The notes beneath the pieces were generated by a model, which saw only the letters and a program-made list of their open reading frames with translations, ran no database searches and had not been told where the DNA came from. From Cypionkella sp. (GTDB lineage: Bacteria > Pseudomonadota > Alphaproteobacteria > Rhodobacterales > Rhodobacteraceae), in assembly GCF_028290025.1 (NCBI RefSeq), contig NZ_JAQGKQ010000112.1, forward strand, positions 89,900 through 153,899: a stretch of DNA of 64,000 bases, written 5' to 3'. Of the stretch, positions 9,776 to 18,013 are shown piece after piece. Numbering within the stretch: the first letter of the stretch is position 1; each line of letters starts with the position of its first letter. Made by a program: the position numbers and the translations under genes.

Positions 9776-11407
9776 ATGCTTATTAATCCCGCTGCGCGCT
9801 TTATGCTGGCGGCGGCTCTGTTTTGCCTGCCGCAGATGGGTTTGGCAGAGCGTAAGCCGCTGTCTGCGATCAGCTGGTTGTCGCAATCGGTGAAGACCCC
9901 TACGCCGAAAGGCAGCGTGGCCAAGGCTCCGCTTGCGCCTCCGAAGTCCGTGAGTGCGCCTACTGCGCTGAATGGCACGCAGGCAAATCTGCCTCCAGTC
10001 GCTAACGAGCCGAAGGTGACCACCGATGCTCTGCCGGATGCGGTGGCGACGACTGTGTTGGGTGGCACATCGCTGGATGCCGTCGGGCTGCTGCCGCCAA
10101 TGGTAACCGGGTTTCCGCATGATCTTTGGGGCATCGGGCACAGCGCTGAAATTGCCGCGGATATTGCCGAAGCCGGTCAAGGCGACGTGCCTGCGCTGCA
10201 ATCGTTACTAATGACATTGTTGTTGGCTGAGGCCGAAGCACCGGCGGATTCCGAAGGCTCCGGCGATCTGCTGATTGCGCGCGTCGACAAGCTGCTGACG
10301 ATGGGAGCACTTGATCAAGCGCAGGCGCTAATTGATGCGGCAGGTGCTGCGAGTTCGCCCGACCTGTTCCGCCGCAGCTTTGACGTCGCACTGCTGACCG
10401 GTAATGAGGATCACGCCTGCGAGGTGCTGAAAGCCGCGCCCGGTTTGGCCCCGACGTTGACCACGCGGGTGTTCTGCTTGGCCCGTGCGGGTGATTGGAA
10501 TGCCGCAGCCCTGACGCTGCGCACGGCGCAAGCCTTGGGCAATATTACGGCCGATGAAGATCTGTTGCTGTCGCGTTTCCTCGACCCCGAGCAATTCGAC
10601 GGTGAGGATATGCCACCTGCGCCAAAACCGATAACGCCGCTGGTCTGGCGGATTTACGATGCGCTGGGAGAGCCTTTGCCGACAGCTACTCTGCCTCCGG
10701 CGTTTGCCCATGCTGATCTTTCAGAACATGCAGGCTGGAAGGCGCAGATCGAAGCCGCCGAGCGGTTGTCTCGCGCGGGGGCAATCACGCCCAACGTTCT
10801 GCTTGGGCTTTACACTGATCGCGCCCCGGCGGCCTCGGGCGGCGTATGGGACCGCGCCGATGCGTTTCAGCGCTTCGATACCGCCTTAAGCAAAGGCGAT
10901 GTTGCGGCAATAGAGCAACGTCTGCCGCTCGCTTATGCTCGGATGCGCGATGTTGAGGTGGAAGTGCCATTTGCCACCTTGTTCGCTGGACCGTTGGCAA
11001 AACTGCACCTTACCGGAGATGCGGCTCGCATCAGCTATGAGATGGGCCTGTTATCGCCGGAATATGAGCGATTGGCAAAGTCGCCAGATGCAGCAACCGA
11101 CGCGCGCAGCCTATTTCTCGCCGGATTGGCTGCGGGTTCGGTCAAGGGCCTGCTCGCCCCGGACAGCATGGCGCGGGCGATTGCGCCTGCGTTTACCGAT
11201 CCGCAACTTCCCGACGATATTGCGGAACTGATCGCGCAGAAACGGGTGGGTGAGGCAATGTTGCAGGCGATGATCCGCATCGAGAGCGGCGTTCGCGGCG
11301 AGTTGGTCAAGGTCACCGAGGGTTTGAGCGTGCTGCGCAAGCTTGGGCTGGAAGATATTGCCCGCCGCACCGCATTGCAGTTGATGCTTCTGGAACGGCG
11401 GGGCTAA
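9776..11407 (+). CDS. Exported protein of unknown function, alpha-helical
   Basis: 543 residues with an N-terminal signal peptide ending near MGLAERKPL. The mature part begins with a Pro/Ala-rich linker and then consists of Leu/Ala-rich helical segments resembling tandem helical hairpins (TPR/SEL1-like in feel, but no clear consensus). No catalytic motif is recognised. It follows the 44-residue gene by two bases, and its stop abuts the xerD ATG with no gap. It probably acts in the periplasm; the role is unknown. Confidence 0.75.
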   Translation: MLINPAARFMLAAALFCLPQMGLAERKPLSAISWLSQSVKTPTPKGSVAKAPLAPPKSVSAPTALNGTQANLPPVANEPKVTTDALPDAVATTVLGGTSLDAVGLLPPMVTGFPHDLWGIGHSAEIAADIAEAGQGDVPALQSLLMTLLLAEAEAPADSEGSGDLLIARVDKLLTMGALDQAQALIDAAGAASSPDLFRRSFDVALLTGNEDHACEVLKAAPGLAPTLTTRVFCLARAGDWNAAALTLRTAQALGNITADEDLLLSRFLDPEQFDGEDMPPAPKPITPLVWRIYDALGEPLPTATLPPAFAHADLSEHAGWKAQIEAAERLSRAGAITPNVLLGLYTDRAPAASGGVWDRADAFQRFDTALSKGDVAAIEQRLPLAYARMRDVEVEVPFATLFAGPLAKLHLTGDAARISYEMGLLSPEYERLAKSPDAATDARSLFLAGLAAGSVKGLLAPDSMARAIAPAFTDPQLPDDIAELIAQKRVGEAMLQAMIRIESGVRGELVKVTEGLSVLRKLGLEDIARRTALQLMLLERRG

Positions 11408-12361
11408 ATGGCCGCGCCCGCTCATCAGGACAGTTGGATATCGAGTTTCCTTGCGGCGCAGGCAGCCGATCTGGGTGCTGCACGCAACACTCAACTGGCC
11501 TATGGCCGCGATCTGCAAGATTTTTCAGAGTGGCTTTCCAAGCGCGGTAGCAGCTTTATGTTGGCTGGCCGTGATCAGGTGGAAAGTTATCTGGTGTTTT
11601 GCGATGCCCAAGGCTTGTCGAAGGCCACAAGGGCGCGGCGGTTGTCGGCGATACGGCAGCTTTACCGCTTCGCACATGAAGAAGGCTGGCGAGACGACAA
11701 TCCCGCCGTGCGCATCAAGGGTCCGGGGGCCAGTCAGCGTCTGCCGGGCACTCTGTCTCTGCCAGAGGTTGAGCGCCTGTTGGAGGCGGCTCGGATCACT
11801 GGGCGATCACCATCCGAGCGCCTGCGCAACTGCGCTCTGGTCGAGCTTTTGTACGCCACCGGCATGCGTGTGTCCGAATTGGTCGGCTTGCCCATCGCGG
11901 CGGTGCGCGGTGATCCGAAGATGATTCTGGTCAAAGGCAAGGGCGACAAAGAACGCATGGTGCCGCTGTCTACGCCCGCACGCGCAGCCGTACGGGCGTG
12001 GTTGACCGAGCGTGATGCACAAGATGAAGCGGCGCGCAAACTCGGCAAGCCCGCCTCAAAACAGCTGTTCCCCGGCCCCGGAGTTGATGGCCATCTGACC
12101 CGCCAGCATTTTTATTTGCTGATAAAGGACATAGCGGCGCAGGGTGGAGTTGATCCAAGCACGGTGACGCCTCACACTCTGCGCCACGCTTTCGCGACGC
12201 ATCTGCTTGCAGGCGGTGCAGATTTGCGGGTGATACAAACTTTGCTTGGTCACGCGGATGTCGCGACGACAGAGATATACACGCATGTGCTCGATGAGGA
12301 TTTGCGACGGTTGGTGCTGACGCATCATCCGCTGGCAACCCTTGGCAAGTCTGAGGCGTGA
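11408..12361 (+). CDS. xerD: Tyrosine recombinase XerD
   Basis: Site-specific recombinase that with XerC resolves chromosome dimers at dif during division. All catalytic residues of the tyrosine recombinase family can be placed: Arg154, Lys178, His256, Arg259, His282 and Tyr291 (IYTHV). The N-terminal SAM-like core-binding domain covers residues 9-95. At 317 residues it is a normal Xer length and has no phage-integrase extension, which supports XerD rather than an integrase. Its stop overlaps the next ATG. XerC is not in the window and no dif site was recognised. Confidence 0.92.
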   Translation: MAAPAHQDSWISSFLAAQAADLGAARNTQLAYGRDLQDFSEWLSKRGSSFMLAGRDQVESYLVFCDAQGLSKATRARRLSAIRQLYRFAHEEGWRDDNPAVRIKGPGASQRLPGTLSLPEVERLLEAARITGRSPSERLRNCALVELLYATGMRVSELVGLPIAAVRGDPKMILVKGKGDKERMVPLSTPARAAVRAWLTERDAQDEAARKLGKPASKQLFPGPGVDGHLTRQHFYLLIKDIAAQGGVDPSTVTPHTLRHAFATHLLAGGADLRVIQTLLGHADVATTEIYTHVLDEDLRRLVLTHHPLATLGKSEA

Positions 12362-13611
12362 TGCAGCAGTTTTGGATTTCTGCGCTGATCCTCGTTCTGC
12401 TTACGGCAGCGGCGTTGCTGGCTGCGATCATCGCGGCACTGCAACATCTGGCGCATGGCCGTCCGGTTGAGGTGGTGGCATCTCGGCTTGTCGCACGACG
12501 TAAGCCCGGTTTGATGGCGCTGCGGCTGGCCCATAACCTAATGGCATTGGCGGCTTTGGCGACAACATTCTGGCAAGCGCGGGCATGGCCGGGGGTAGAT
12601 TTCGCTTTATTAAGTTTTGCGGCTGGCATGACGCTGGCGCTGATAGGTCGAATTATCCCGTCGGGCGTTGGGGCAGCGGTACCCGAGGCGACGCTTAGCC
12701 GACTGGGTTATTTTGGGCTTGTCGCAGCGATCTTATTTGCGCCTCTCGCAGCGGTGATGCAGATGCTTAAACTTGCCGCATTGCGCAGTTTTGGGCTGAC
12801 GTTTGATCTGTCTGAACAGCACGATGCTCTGCGAGATGACATCGCAGGGGCCATTGCTTTGGGTCACTCCGGCGGTGCCATGCAAAAGGAAGACCGCGAC
12901 CGTCTTTTGGGCGCGCTCGATCTGTCCGACCGGGCGGTCGAAGAAATCATGCGCCACCGCCGCCAGATCGAGATGATCAACGTCGATGATGCGCCGGGAG
13001 ATATTGTCAGCCAAATGCTCGCCTCACCACATTCGCGCTTGCCAGTTTACCGGGATGAGACCGAGAATATTCTCGGCGTTATCCACACCAAAGACCTGCT
13101 TCGCGAACTGGACCGTCTGCTGCGGGGCGAATCGCCAGAGGGGCTGGAAAGCCTCGATATTCTCAAGGTCGCAAAGAAGCCCTACTTCATTCCAAACACT
13201 ACCAGTCTTGACGAGCAGATGCGCGAGTTTCTCAAACGCCGTACGCATTTCGCGCTGGTCGTTGATGAATATGGGGCGCTGCAGGGGCTGATCACGCTTG
13301 AAGACATTCTGGAAGAAATCGTCGGCGATATCACCGACGAATTTGATGTAGTGTCGCGCGATTCTGGGCTCAAACCGGGAGCTAACGGCGAATATCTGGT
13401 AGAGGGCGCGATGACGATCCGTGACCTAAACCGCGCGACGGATTGGCAACTGCCTGATGCCGAAGCCAACACCATTGCGGGCCTCGTGATCCACGAGGCG
13501 CAGATGATTCCCGCCGAGGGGCAAGTTTTTCACTTCCACGGCTTTCGGATTGAAATCGCGCAACGGCGCGAGAACCGCATCACAAAGTTGAAGTTGCGAC
13601 GGGTTGTCTAG
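12361..13611 (+). CDS. CNNM/CorC-type protein with DUF21, CBS pair and transporter-associated domain
   Basis: 416 residues. An N-terminal membrane region (about residues 1-140) is followed by two CBS motifs (about 195-320, including RLPVYRDETENILGVIHTKD and FALVVDEYGALQGLITLEDI) and a C-terminal CorC_HlyC domain (about 335-410). Such proteins, often annotated hemolysin family, are linked to magnesium or cobalt efflux and resistance; they are not proven toxins. ATG 12361 overlaps the xerD TGA. Why it is coupled to xerD is unclear, though the pairing suggests stable linkage. Confidence 0.88.
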   Translation: MQQFWISALILVLLTAAALLAAIIAALQHLAHGRPVEVVASRLVARRKPGLMALRLAHNLMALAALATTFWQARAWPGVDFALLSFAAGMTLALIGRIIPSGVGAAVPEATLSRLGYFGLVAAILFAPLAAVMQMLKLAALRSFGLTFDLSEQHDALRDDIAGAIALGHSGGAMQKEDRDRLLGALDLSDRAVEEIMRHRRQIEMINVDDAPGDIVSQMLASPHSRLPVYRDETENILGVIHTKDLLRELDRLLRGESPEGLESLDILKVAKKPYFIPNTTSLDEQMREFLKRRTHFALVVDEYGALQGLITLEDILEEIVGDITDEFDVVSRDSGLKPGANGEYLVEGAMTIRDLNRATDWQLPDAEANTIAGLVIHEAQMIPAEGQVFHFHGFRIEIAQRRENRITKLKLRRVV

Positions 13612-13645
13612 CGCCACATTTGCGATGTCTTAGTCCGCCGACTGG

Positions 13646-15013
13646 TCAGATGATATCAATCGCAGCGGCGAGTTTGGCGGTCGATGTCAGTCCGTTCAGC
13701 GTTAAGGTGGTGTCATGGTTGAACTCAAACACCACATTCCCCGCAACCACATGCGCAAACTGTGATACGACCTGCGCGGCTGACAAAGACTTGCCGGCCC
13801 AAAGCGTATCATCCAGCAGCAGCTTATCGCCGTCACCGGCAGTAAAGTCCGTCACAACATCTTTGCCGAACCCAGCTCTGAAAACAAACGAGTCGGCGCT
13901 GGCATCTCCTGTCAGGCGATCCGCACCCGAACCACCATCCAAGAGGTCCGTGCCTGTGGCGCCCATGATGTTATCATTGCCTGAGCCGCCATAGAGCCGA
14001 TCATTGCCACGGTCGCCGTACATCCGATCACTGCCGTCCGACCCGGTCAGGATGTCGTTGCCGCCGCTGCCGTGCATCGTATCGGCCCCGCCTCCGCCGG
14101 CAATCACATTGCTGCCATTATTGCCGTTAAGTGAATTGGCCCGTGCATTGCCAGTAAGCCTTAGGTCGGACAAGCCGAGCAACGTAGCGGCGTCGATGCC
14201 AGAACCCAACGTCAGGCTTCCCGAGGTCAGAAACAAATTGCTATTCACCACGTCCAGCTTGACGTTGCCCGCATCCAGATTGACCGTCGCCGAGAACGCA
14301 TGACCAGCCACGCTGCCGGTAACACCCACCGCACCGCCAGCTTTCAAACCTAACGCGTAGCCCCCTGAGTCAGCACTCGTCGTTGTCTTCCCTTGCGAGG
14401 AAAAGCTGACGCCTCCCGCCGCCTCACCGATGTTGTAAAAACTGTTCTTGTCGGTATCGTTGTAAGTAACCCCTGTCAGAAATACGTTCGCCGCTTTAGG
14501 TCGACCATAAACTTCGGTCAGCATCGAAGCATCGTAAGTGTGGCCCGAAAGCGTGAAGTTGCCGCGTTCTTGCGCAATGCCGATCTCTTGATAGACGCTT
14601 TTCATCATATTTGACCGATGACCAGCGCTGAGAAATAAATCCTGATGCTGAGCCGGCGACGCACTGTTGGTGTCCATTTTGCCCGACGTATAGCGAACCG
14701 CTAGGTTCTCACCGACATTAGACCACGTATAATGGGCTGCGGTAGCGCGTTGCCCTGACGTAGAGCCGCCGCTGCCAGTGTGCGAGAATACATCCTCAGC
14801 CAACATCCACTTCGAGTGACCAATCGCCGAATTCTCAAGCTGAGCATTGGGGGCCACCACCTGCTTCGAGGCAGTCGATATCGTACCCGCAGCGAGACCC
14901 GCATTAAGATTGATGCCGTATCGTGCGGCCTCTGCCGCCGGATCAAGCCGGGCGCGGTTTATCAGTTCCAATGAGTACTGTTCAGCAGCCGTCAGAGCCA
15001 TCGCGGCCTCCAT
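13646..15013 (-). CDS. Secreted CAP-domain protein with RTX calcium-binding repeats
   Basis: 455 residues. Residues 10-165 form a CAP/SCP domain (LELINRARLDPAAEAARYG, a central HSKWM, then SAGHRSNMM), seen in secreted bacterial proteins. A middle Gly/Ser-rich beta region follows, then about six glycine- and aspartate-rich RTX nonapeptides (GGADTMHGSGGNDILTG style, about residues 305-375) and a C-terminal type I secretion signal-like region without Cys. There is no Sec signal, as expected for ABC-type export. ATG 15013 or 15001 could be the start. No dedicated export genes are adjacent. Confidence 0.85.
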   Translation of the reverse strand: MEAAMALTAAEQYSLELINRARLDPAAEAARYGINLNAGLAAGTISTASKQVVAPNAQLENSAIGHSKWMLAEDVFSHTGSGGSTSGQRATAAHYTWSNVGENLAVRYTSGKMDTNSASPAQHQDLFLSAGHRSNMMKSVYQEIGIAQERGNFTLSGHTYDASMLTEVYGRPKAANVFLTGVTYNDTDKNSFYNIGEAAGGVSFSSQGKTTTSADSGGYALGLKAGGAVGVTGSVAGHAFSATVNLDAGNVKLDVVNSNLFLTSGSLTLGSGIDAATLLGLSDLRLTGNARANSLNGNNGSNVIAGGGGADTMHGSGGNDILTGSDGSDRMYGDRGNDRLYGGSGNDNIMGATGTDLLDGGSGADRLTGDASADSFVFRAGFGKDVVTDFTAGDGDKLLLDDTLWAGKSLSAAQVVSQFAHVVAGNVVFEFNHDTTLTLNGLTSTAKLAAAIDII

Positions 15014-15083
15014 TTCATTCGCATTCGCTCAACACTCTTGCTGATGAATATGGCACAACCTAGACGCGATTAAGGCAACATTG

Positions 15084-16631
15084 TCAACGACTGCGAAATA
15101 GTGACCCCAGCACCCCGCGGATCACCGCTTGCCCAGTTTTTGATCCTAAACTCCTTGCGAAACTTTTGGCAAAGGTCTCGCCAATCGAATCGGAGCGGCT
15201 GGTGATTGTCTTCTTTGGCGCCGCGTTACTGGTCTGACTGCCGCCGTCGTAGCGGCGGGCGTTGCGAAATCCTCGCGTGTCAACTTCGTCGTGCTGCGAC
15301 GTCGGCTCGGCCGCATTCGCTTCTTGGGCAGCATGGTCGGCACGGGCTCGTAAGCGTTCATAAGCGCTGTCGCGGTCGACCACCGCATCGTATTTCGCGC
15401 CCATCGGCGAAGACGCCATAAGCTGCGCTCGCAGCGCAGGCTCAATTGGCCCAACTTGCGACGATGGCGGGCGTACGAGTGTACGTTCGACGATACCGGG
15501 AATACCTTTTGTCTCTAAAAATGAAGTCACAGCCTCACCGGTGCCGACGTCTCGGATCGCATCTTCGGTGGCAAAGCGTGGGTTCGGCCGATAGGTTTCG
15601 GAGGCGAGTTTGAGGTCTTTTTGATCTTTGGCTGTAAAGGCGCGCAAAGCGTGCTGAACACGGTTGCCAAGCTGCCCTAGGATGAGATCGGGGACATCCG
15701 CGGGATTTTGCGTGATGAAATAGACACCAACACCTTTCGAGCGGATCAGACGCGCCACCTGCTCTACCTTAGCCACGAGTGCTTTGGGCGCGTCGGTAAA
15801 CAGCAAATGGGCCTCATCGAAGAAGAACACGAGTTTGGGCTTATCGGGATCGCCAACTTCGGGCAGATTTTCGAACAGTTCTGATAGCAGCCACAGCAGG
15901 AACGTCGCATACAGCCTCGGCGCGTTCATCAGCTTTTCCGCGGCAAGAATGTTAATCATCCCTGCCCCATTGGCATCGGTGCGCATCAGATCGGCAAGAT
16001 CGAGCGCGGGTTCGCCAAACATCTGAATTGCGCCCTGATTTTCCAGAACCAGCAAACGGCGCTGGATCGCACCGACTGAGGTGGGAGAAACCAGACCAAA
16101 ACGCGCCGAAATATCGCTGGCATGATCGGCGACAAAGCTTAGCAGAGCTTGCAGGTCTTTCAGATCGAGCAGAGGCAATTGTTCCTCATCCGCCAGCCGG
16201 AAAGCGACGTTCAGCACACCTTCTTGCGGTTCGGTGAGTTCCAGAAGGCGCGACAGCAACAGCGGCCCCATTTCGGCGACGGTGGCGCGGATCGGGTGGC
16301 CTTTTTCGCCAAACAGATCCCAGAAGGTGACCGGAAAGGCGCGGTATTGCAGATCGAGCCCGATGGTGGCGGCTCGTGTCATGAAGCCTTCGTGCAGCTT
16401 GTGGCTGGTCGAGCCTGCGACTGCCAGCCCCGCAAGATCTCCCTTCACGTCTGCCATGAAAACCGGCACACCTTCGGCTGAGAAACCTTCCGCCAGCACT
16501 TGCAGCGTCACGGTCTTGCCGGTGCCAGTCGCGCCGGCGATCAGGCCGTGGCGGTTGCCGTATTTTAGCAGCATATTCTGCGGCACGCCGTAGGCTTCGC
16601 CACCGCCGCCGACAAAGATCGTCTCGCCCAT
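15084..16631 (-). CDS. HerA-like helicase/ATPase (DUF853 family)
   Basis: 515-residue P-loop ATPase of the FtsK/HerA superfamily. Walker A GATGTGKT lies at residues 33-40, Walker B is VFFFDEAHLLF, and a later ITQNPADVPDLIL segment is characteristic of DUF853. The C-terminal region is Ala/Gln/Arg-rich and ends in GVLGSLFRSR. The family is often annotated as a helicase, but its cellular substrate is not established. It is transcribed alone, divergent from the long regulatory region at 16632-17247. Confidence 0.88.
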   Translation of the reverse strand: MGETIFVGGGGEAYGVPQNMLLKYGNRHGLIAGATGTGKTVTLQVLAEGFSAEGVPVFMADVKGDLAGLAVAGSTSHKLHEGFMTRAATIGLDLQYRAFPVTFWDLFGEKGHPIRATVAEMGPLLLSRLLELTEPQEGVLNVAFRLADEEQLPLLDLKDLQALLSFVADHASDISARFGLVSPTSVGAIQRRLLVLENQGAIQMFGEPALDLADLMRTDANGAGMINILAAEKLMNAPRLYATFLLWLLSELFENLPEVGDPDKPKLVFFFDEAHLLFTDAPKALVAKVEQVARLIRSKGVGVYFITQNPADVPDLILGQLGNRVQHALRAFTAKDQKDLKLASETYRPNPRFATEDAIRDVGTGEAVTSFLETKGIPGIVERTLVRPPSSQVGPIEPALRAQLMASSPMGAKYDAVVDRDSAYERLRARADHAAQEANAAEPTSQHDEVDTRGFRNARRYDGGSQTSNAAPKKTITSRSDSIGETFAKSFARSLGSKTGQAVIRGVLGSLFRSR

Positions 16632-16758
16632 CGTTGCACCCTTTGCGCTGCCGCCTCCCCGCTTTGGGGAGCATTTGTTTGCAAATTACATTGTTAGCTT
16701 GTCAGTGCCAGCTTGATATTATCCGAGGTCGCGCTGGGGTTTGCGGGTGATTTCAGGA

Positions 16759-16774
16759 TGTCCACGCGTGGGCA
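16759..16774. repeat. Intergenic inverted repeat TGTCCAC-GC-GTGGGCA (copy 2 of 3)
   Basis: Same architecture as the motifs at 4499 and 37013, with one G-T mismatch in the arms and GC instead of GT at the centre. It lies 10 bases before an FNR box, in the region upstream of the HerA-like gene. Confidence 0.5.
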
Positions 16775-16783
16775 AGCTTCCAT

Positions 16784-16797
16784 TTGATATAAATCAA
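16784..16797. promoter_or_regulatory. FNR/FnrL-type box TTGATATAAATCAA
   Basis: A perfect match to TTGAT-N4-ATCAA, the consensus for FNR/FnrL/Anr oxygen-responsive regulators. It is 153 bases upstream of the HerA-like gene (minus strand) and about 160 bases upstream of the candidate small RNA and 450 of the IalB gene (plus strand). It could therefore serve either direction. No anaerobic gene is adjacent. Confidence 0.6.
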
Positions 16798-16905
16798 TGA
16801 CTTAGCAGGTGCCAATTAGGACTTTGTTAAGATTTGTCCACCGAAGCGTCCCTGCGCCGAGGGGGGCAAGCGATGCAGCATTTGCTGTGCTTGGGCGGCT
16901 GTCAC

Positions 16906-16918
16906 ATTGTGTCACAAT
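16906..16918. promoter_or_regulatory. Palindromic operator ATTGTG-T-CACAAT
   Basis: A perfect 6-1-6 inverted repeat, also part of a TGTCACA direct repeat. It ends four bases before a TTGACG -35-like hexamer, a position suited to activation or repression of the downstream promoter. The regulator is unknown. Confidence 0.45.
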
Positions 16919-16922
16919 TGTA

Positions 16923-16951
16923 TTGACGGGGCCAATAAACCGCCGTAGCGT
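16923..16951 (+). promoter_or_regulatory. Candidate sigma-70-type promoter for a small RNA
   Basis: TTGACG at 16923-16928, a 17-base spacer, then TAGCGT at 16946-16951. The -10 hexamer is imperfect. The implied start is near 16957, directly ahead of a two-hairpin non-coding stretch ending in a terminator. Confidence 0.4.
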
Positions 16952-16956
16952 CTGCC

Positions 16957-17032
16957 TCACAAGTCGGCCAGTCCGACAGGGAGAATAAAAAAAGTTGAAA
17001 GAGGGTCGGTTTTCCGGCCCTTTTTCCTTTTT
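16957..17032 (+). ncRNA. Candidate small RNA with intrinsic terminator
   Basis: About 76 nucleotides between a plausible promoter and a strong terminator. A first hairpin pairs GTCGG with CCGAC (loop CCAGT), a single-stranded A-rich linker of some 20 bases follows, and a terminator hairpin pairs GGGTCGG with CCGGCCC around TTTT, followed by TTTTTCCTTTTT. The layout resembles Hfq-binding small RNAs. It has no convincing ORF. It could alternatively be an attenuated leader of the IalB gene 215 bases downstream. Confidence 0.45.
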
Positions 17033-17247
17033 GTAGCCAGTCTCACAGGCAATATGTTCTCAGGAGTATAGCGGTGGGATTTTTGATCTGCGCGCGAAGA
17101 CGTGATGTTTTTTTCCGCTGACTTCCTCAGTTTGCCATGTTATGCGCAGGGCCAACAATTCATCCGCCCAGCCATGGTTTGGCCCAGCAAATATCAAGAA
17201 ACTTGCTCTGCGCTCGCGTCGAGCAACCAATCAAGGAAGTGACAGCG

Positions 17248-17922
17248 ATGTCGATGACTGCCCTGCCCCGCACCCTCGCCTTTTCGTTCGCTCTGGCGTT
17301 TGCTGGCTCGACCTTTGCGGCCTTCGCACAAGAAGCGACCCCTGCCGCACCTGCCGCACCTGCGCCTACAACTACGGTCGATACGACCGCACCTGCGGCT
17401 GACGATCTTAGCATGGGCGTTGAGAACAATACGCCGCCCGCGCCGCTGACCCAAGAAACGGCTGCAGAAGGCCAGATTTATCAGTTGGCGGCTTTTGATA
17501 GCTGGTCGCAGCGCTGCACCAAGATGAAAGACGGTTCTGATCCGTGCGAGCTTTATCAACTGCTGAAAGACAAAGAAGGCACCAATGTTGCCGAGATCAG
17601 CATGTTCCCGCTGCCTGCTGGTGCCAAAGCCGCCTCGGGCGCCACGATTATCGCGCCGCTGGAAACCTTGTTGACGGCTAATTTGGTGGTGGCTGTCGAT
17701 ACATCGAAACCAAAGGTTTACCCGTTCACCTTCTGCGCCCAACTTGGTTGCGTGGCGCGTGTCGGCTTCACCGCAGAGGAAATCGCGCAGTTCAAAAAGG
17801 GCAGCAAGGCGACGATCACTATCGTGCCAGCTGCTGCGCCCGATCAGAAAGTCGATCTTGATGTGTCGCTGAAAGGCTTCACAGCGGGTTACGACGCTGT
17901 TGCTTTGACGATGCCTAAGTAA
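17248..17922 (+). CDS. Invasion-associated locus B (IalB) family protein
   Basis: Exported 224-residue protein. A signal peptide (LAFSFALAFAGSTFAAFAQE) is followed by an Ala/Pro/Thr-rich linker and an IalB domain of about 140 residues, with paired Cys near WSQRCTKMKDGSDPCELYQL and in FTFCAQLGCVARVGF. Family members are periplasmic; the Bartonella namesake aids erythrocyte invasion, but in free-living bacteria the role is unknown. ATG 17248 is chosen because the upstream extension lacks a signal sequence and AAGGAAG lies before this ATG. It is followed by a terminator. Confidence 0.88.
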   Translation: MSMTALPRTLAFSFALAFAGSTFAAFAQEATPAAPAAPAPTTTVDTTAPAADDLSMGVENNTPPAPLTQETAAEGQIYQLAAFDSWSQRCTKMKDGSDPCELYQLLKDKEGTNVAEISMFPLPAGAKAASGATIIAPLETLLTANLVVAVDTSKPKVYPFTFCAQLGCVARVGFTAEEIAQFKKGSKATITIVPAAAPDQKVDLDVSLKGFTAGYDAVALTMPK

Positions 17923-17961
17923 GCCTTTTCGGCCAAAGCAGGCTTTAGAGTTAGATTTAAG

Positions 17962-17993
17962 AAAACCCGTCCAGTTCTGGGCGGGTTTTTTTC
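17962..17993 (+). terminator. Intrinsic terminator after the IalB gene
   Basis: AACCCG pairs with CGGGTT across a 12-base loop and is followed by a run of seven T. It lies 40 bases past the IalB stop and 21 bases before the convergent ketosynthase stop. Confidence 0.8.
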
Positions 17994-18013
17994 ATGCGTA
18001 AATTGTCGAAGCT

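Larger units (their letters stand above)
16632..17247. other. Long intergenic region between the HerA-like and IalB genes
   Basis: 616 bases without a recognisable protein gene. It holds the inverted repeat at 16759, the FNR box at 16784, the operator and promoter near 16906-16951 and the candidate small RNA ending at 17032. From 17033 to 17247 I see only the presumed IalB leader; short ORFs there (for example a 16-codon GTG ORF at 17073) have no support beyond a GGAG sequence. Confidence 0.6.

Noticed and set aside
11408..12361. Phage or island integrase
   Set aside because: Length, core-binding domain and catalytic spacing match XerD, there is no adjacent tRNA gene or att repeat, and it is coupled to chromosomal genes.
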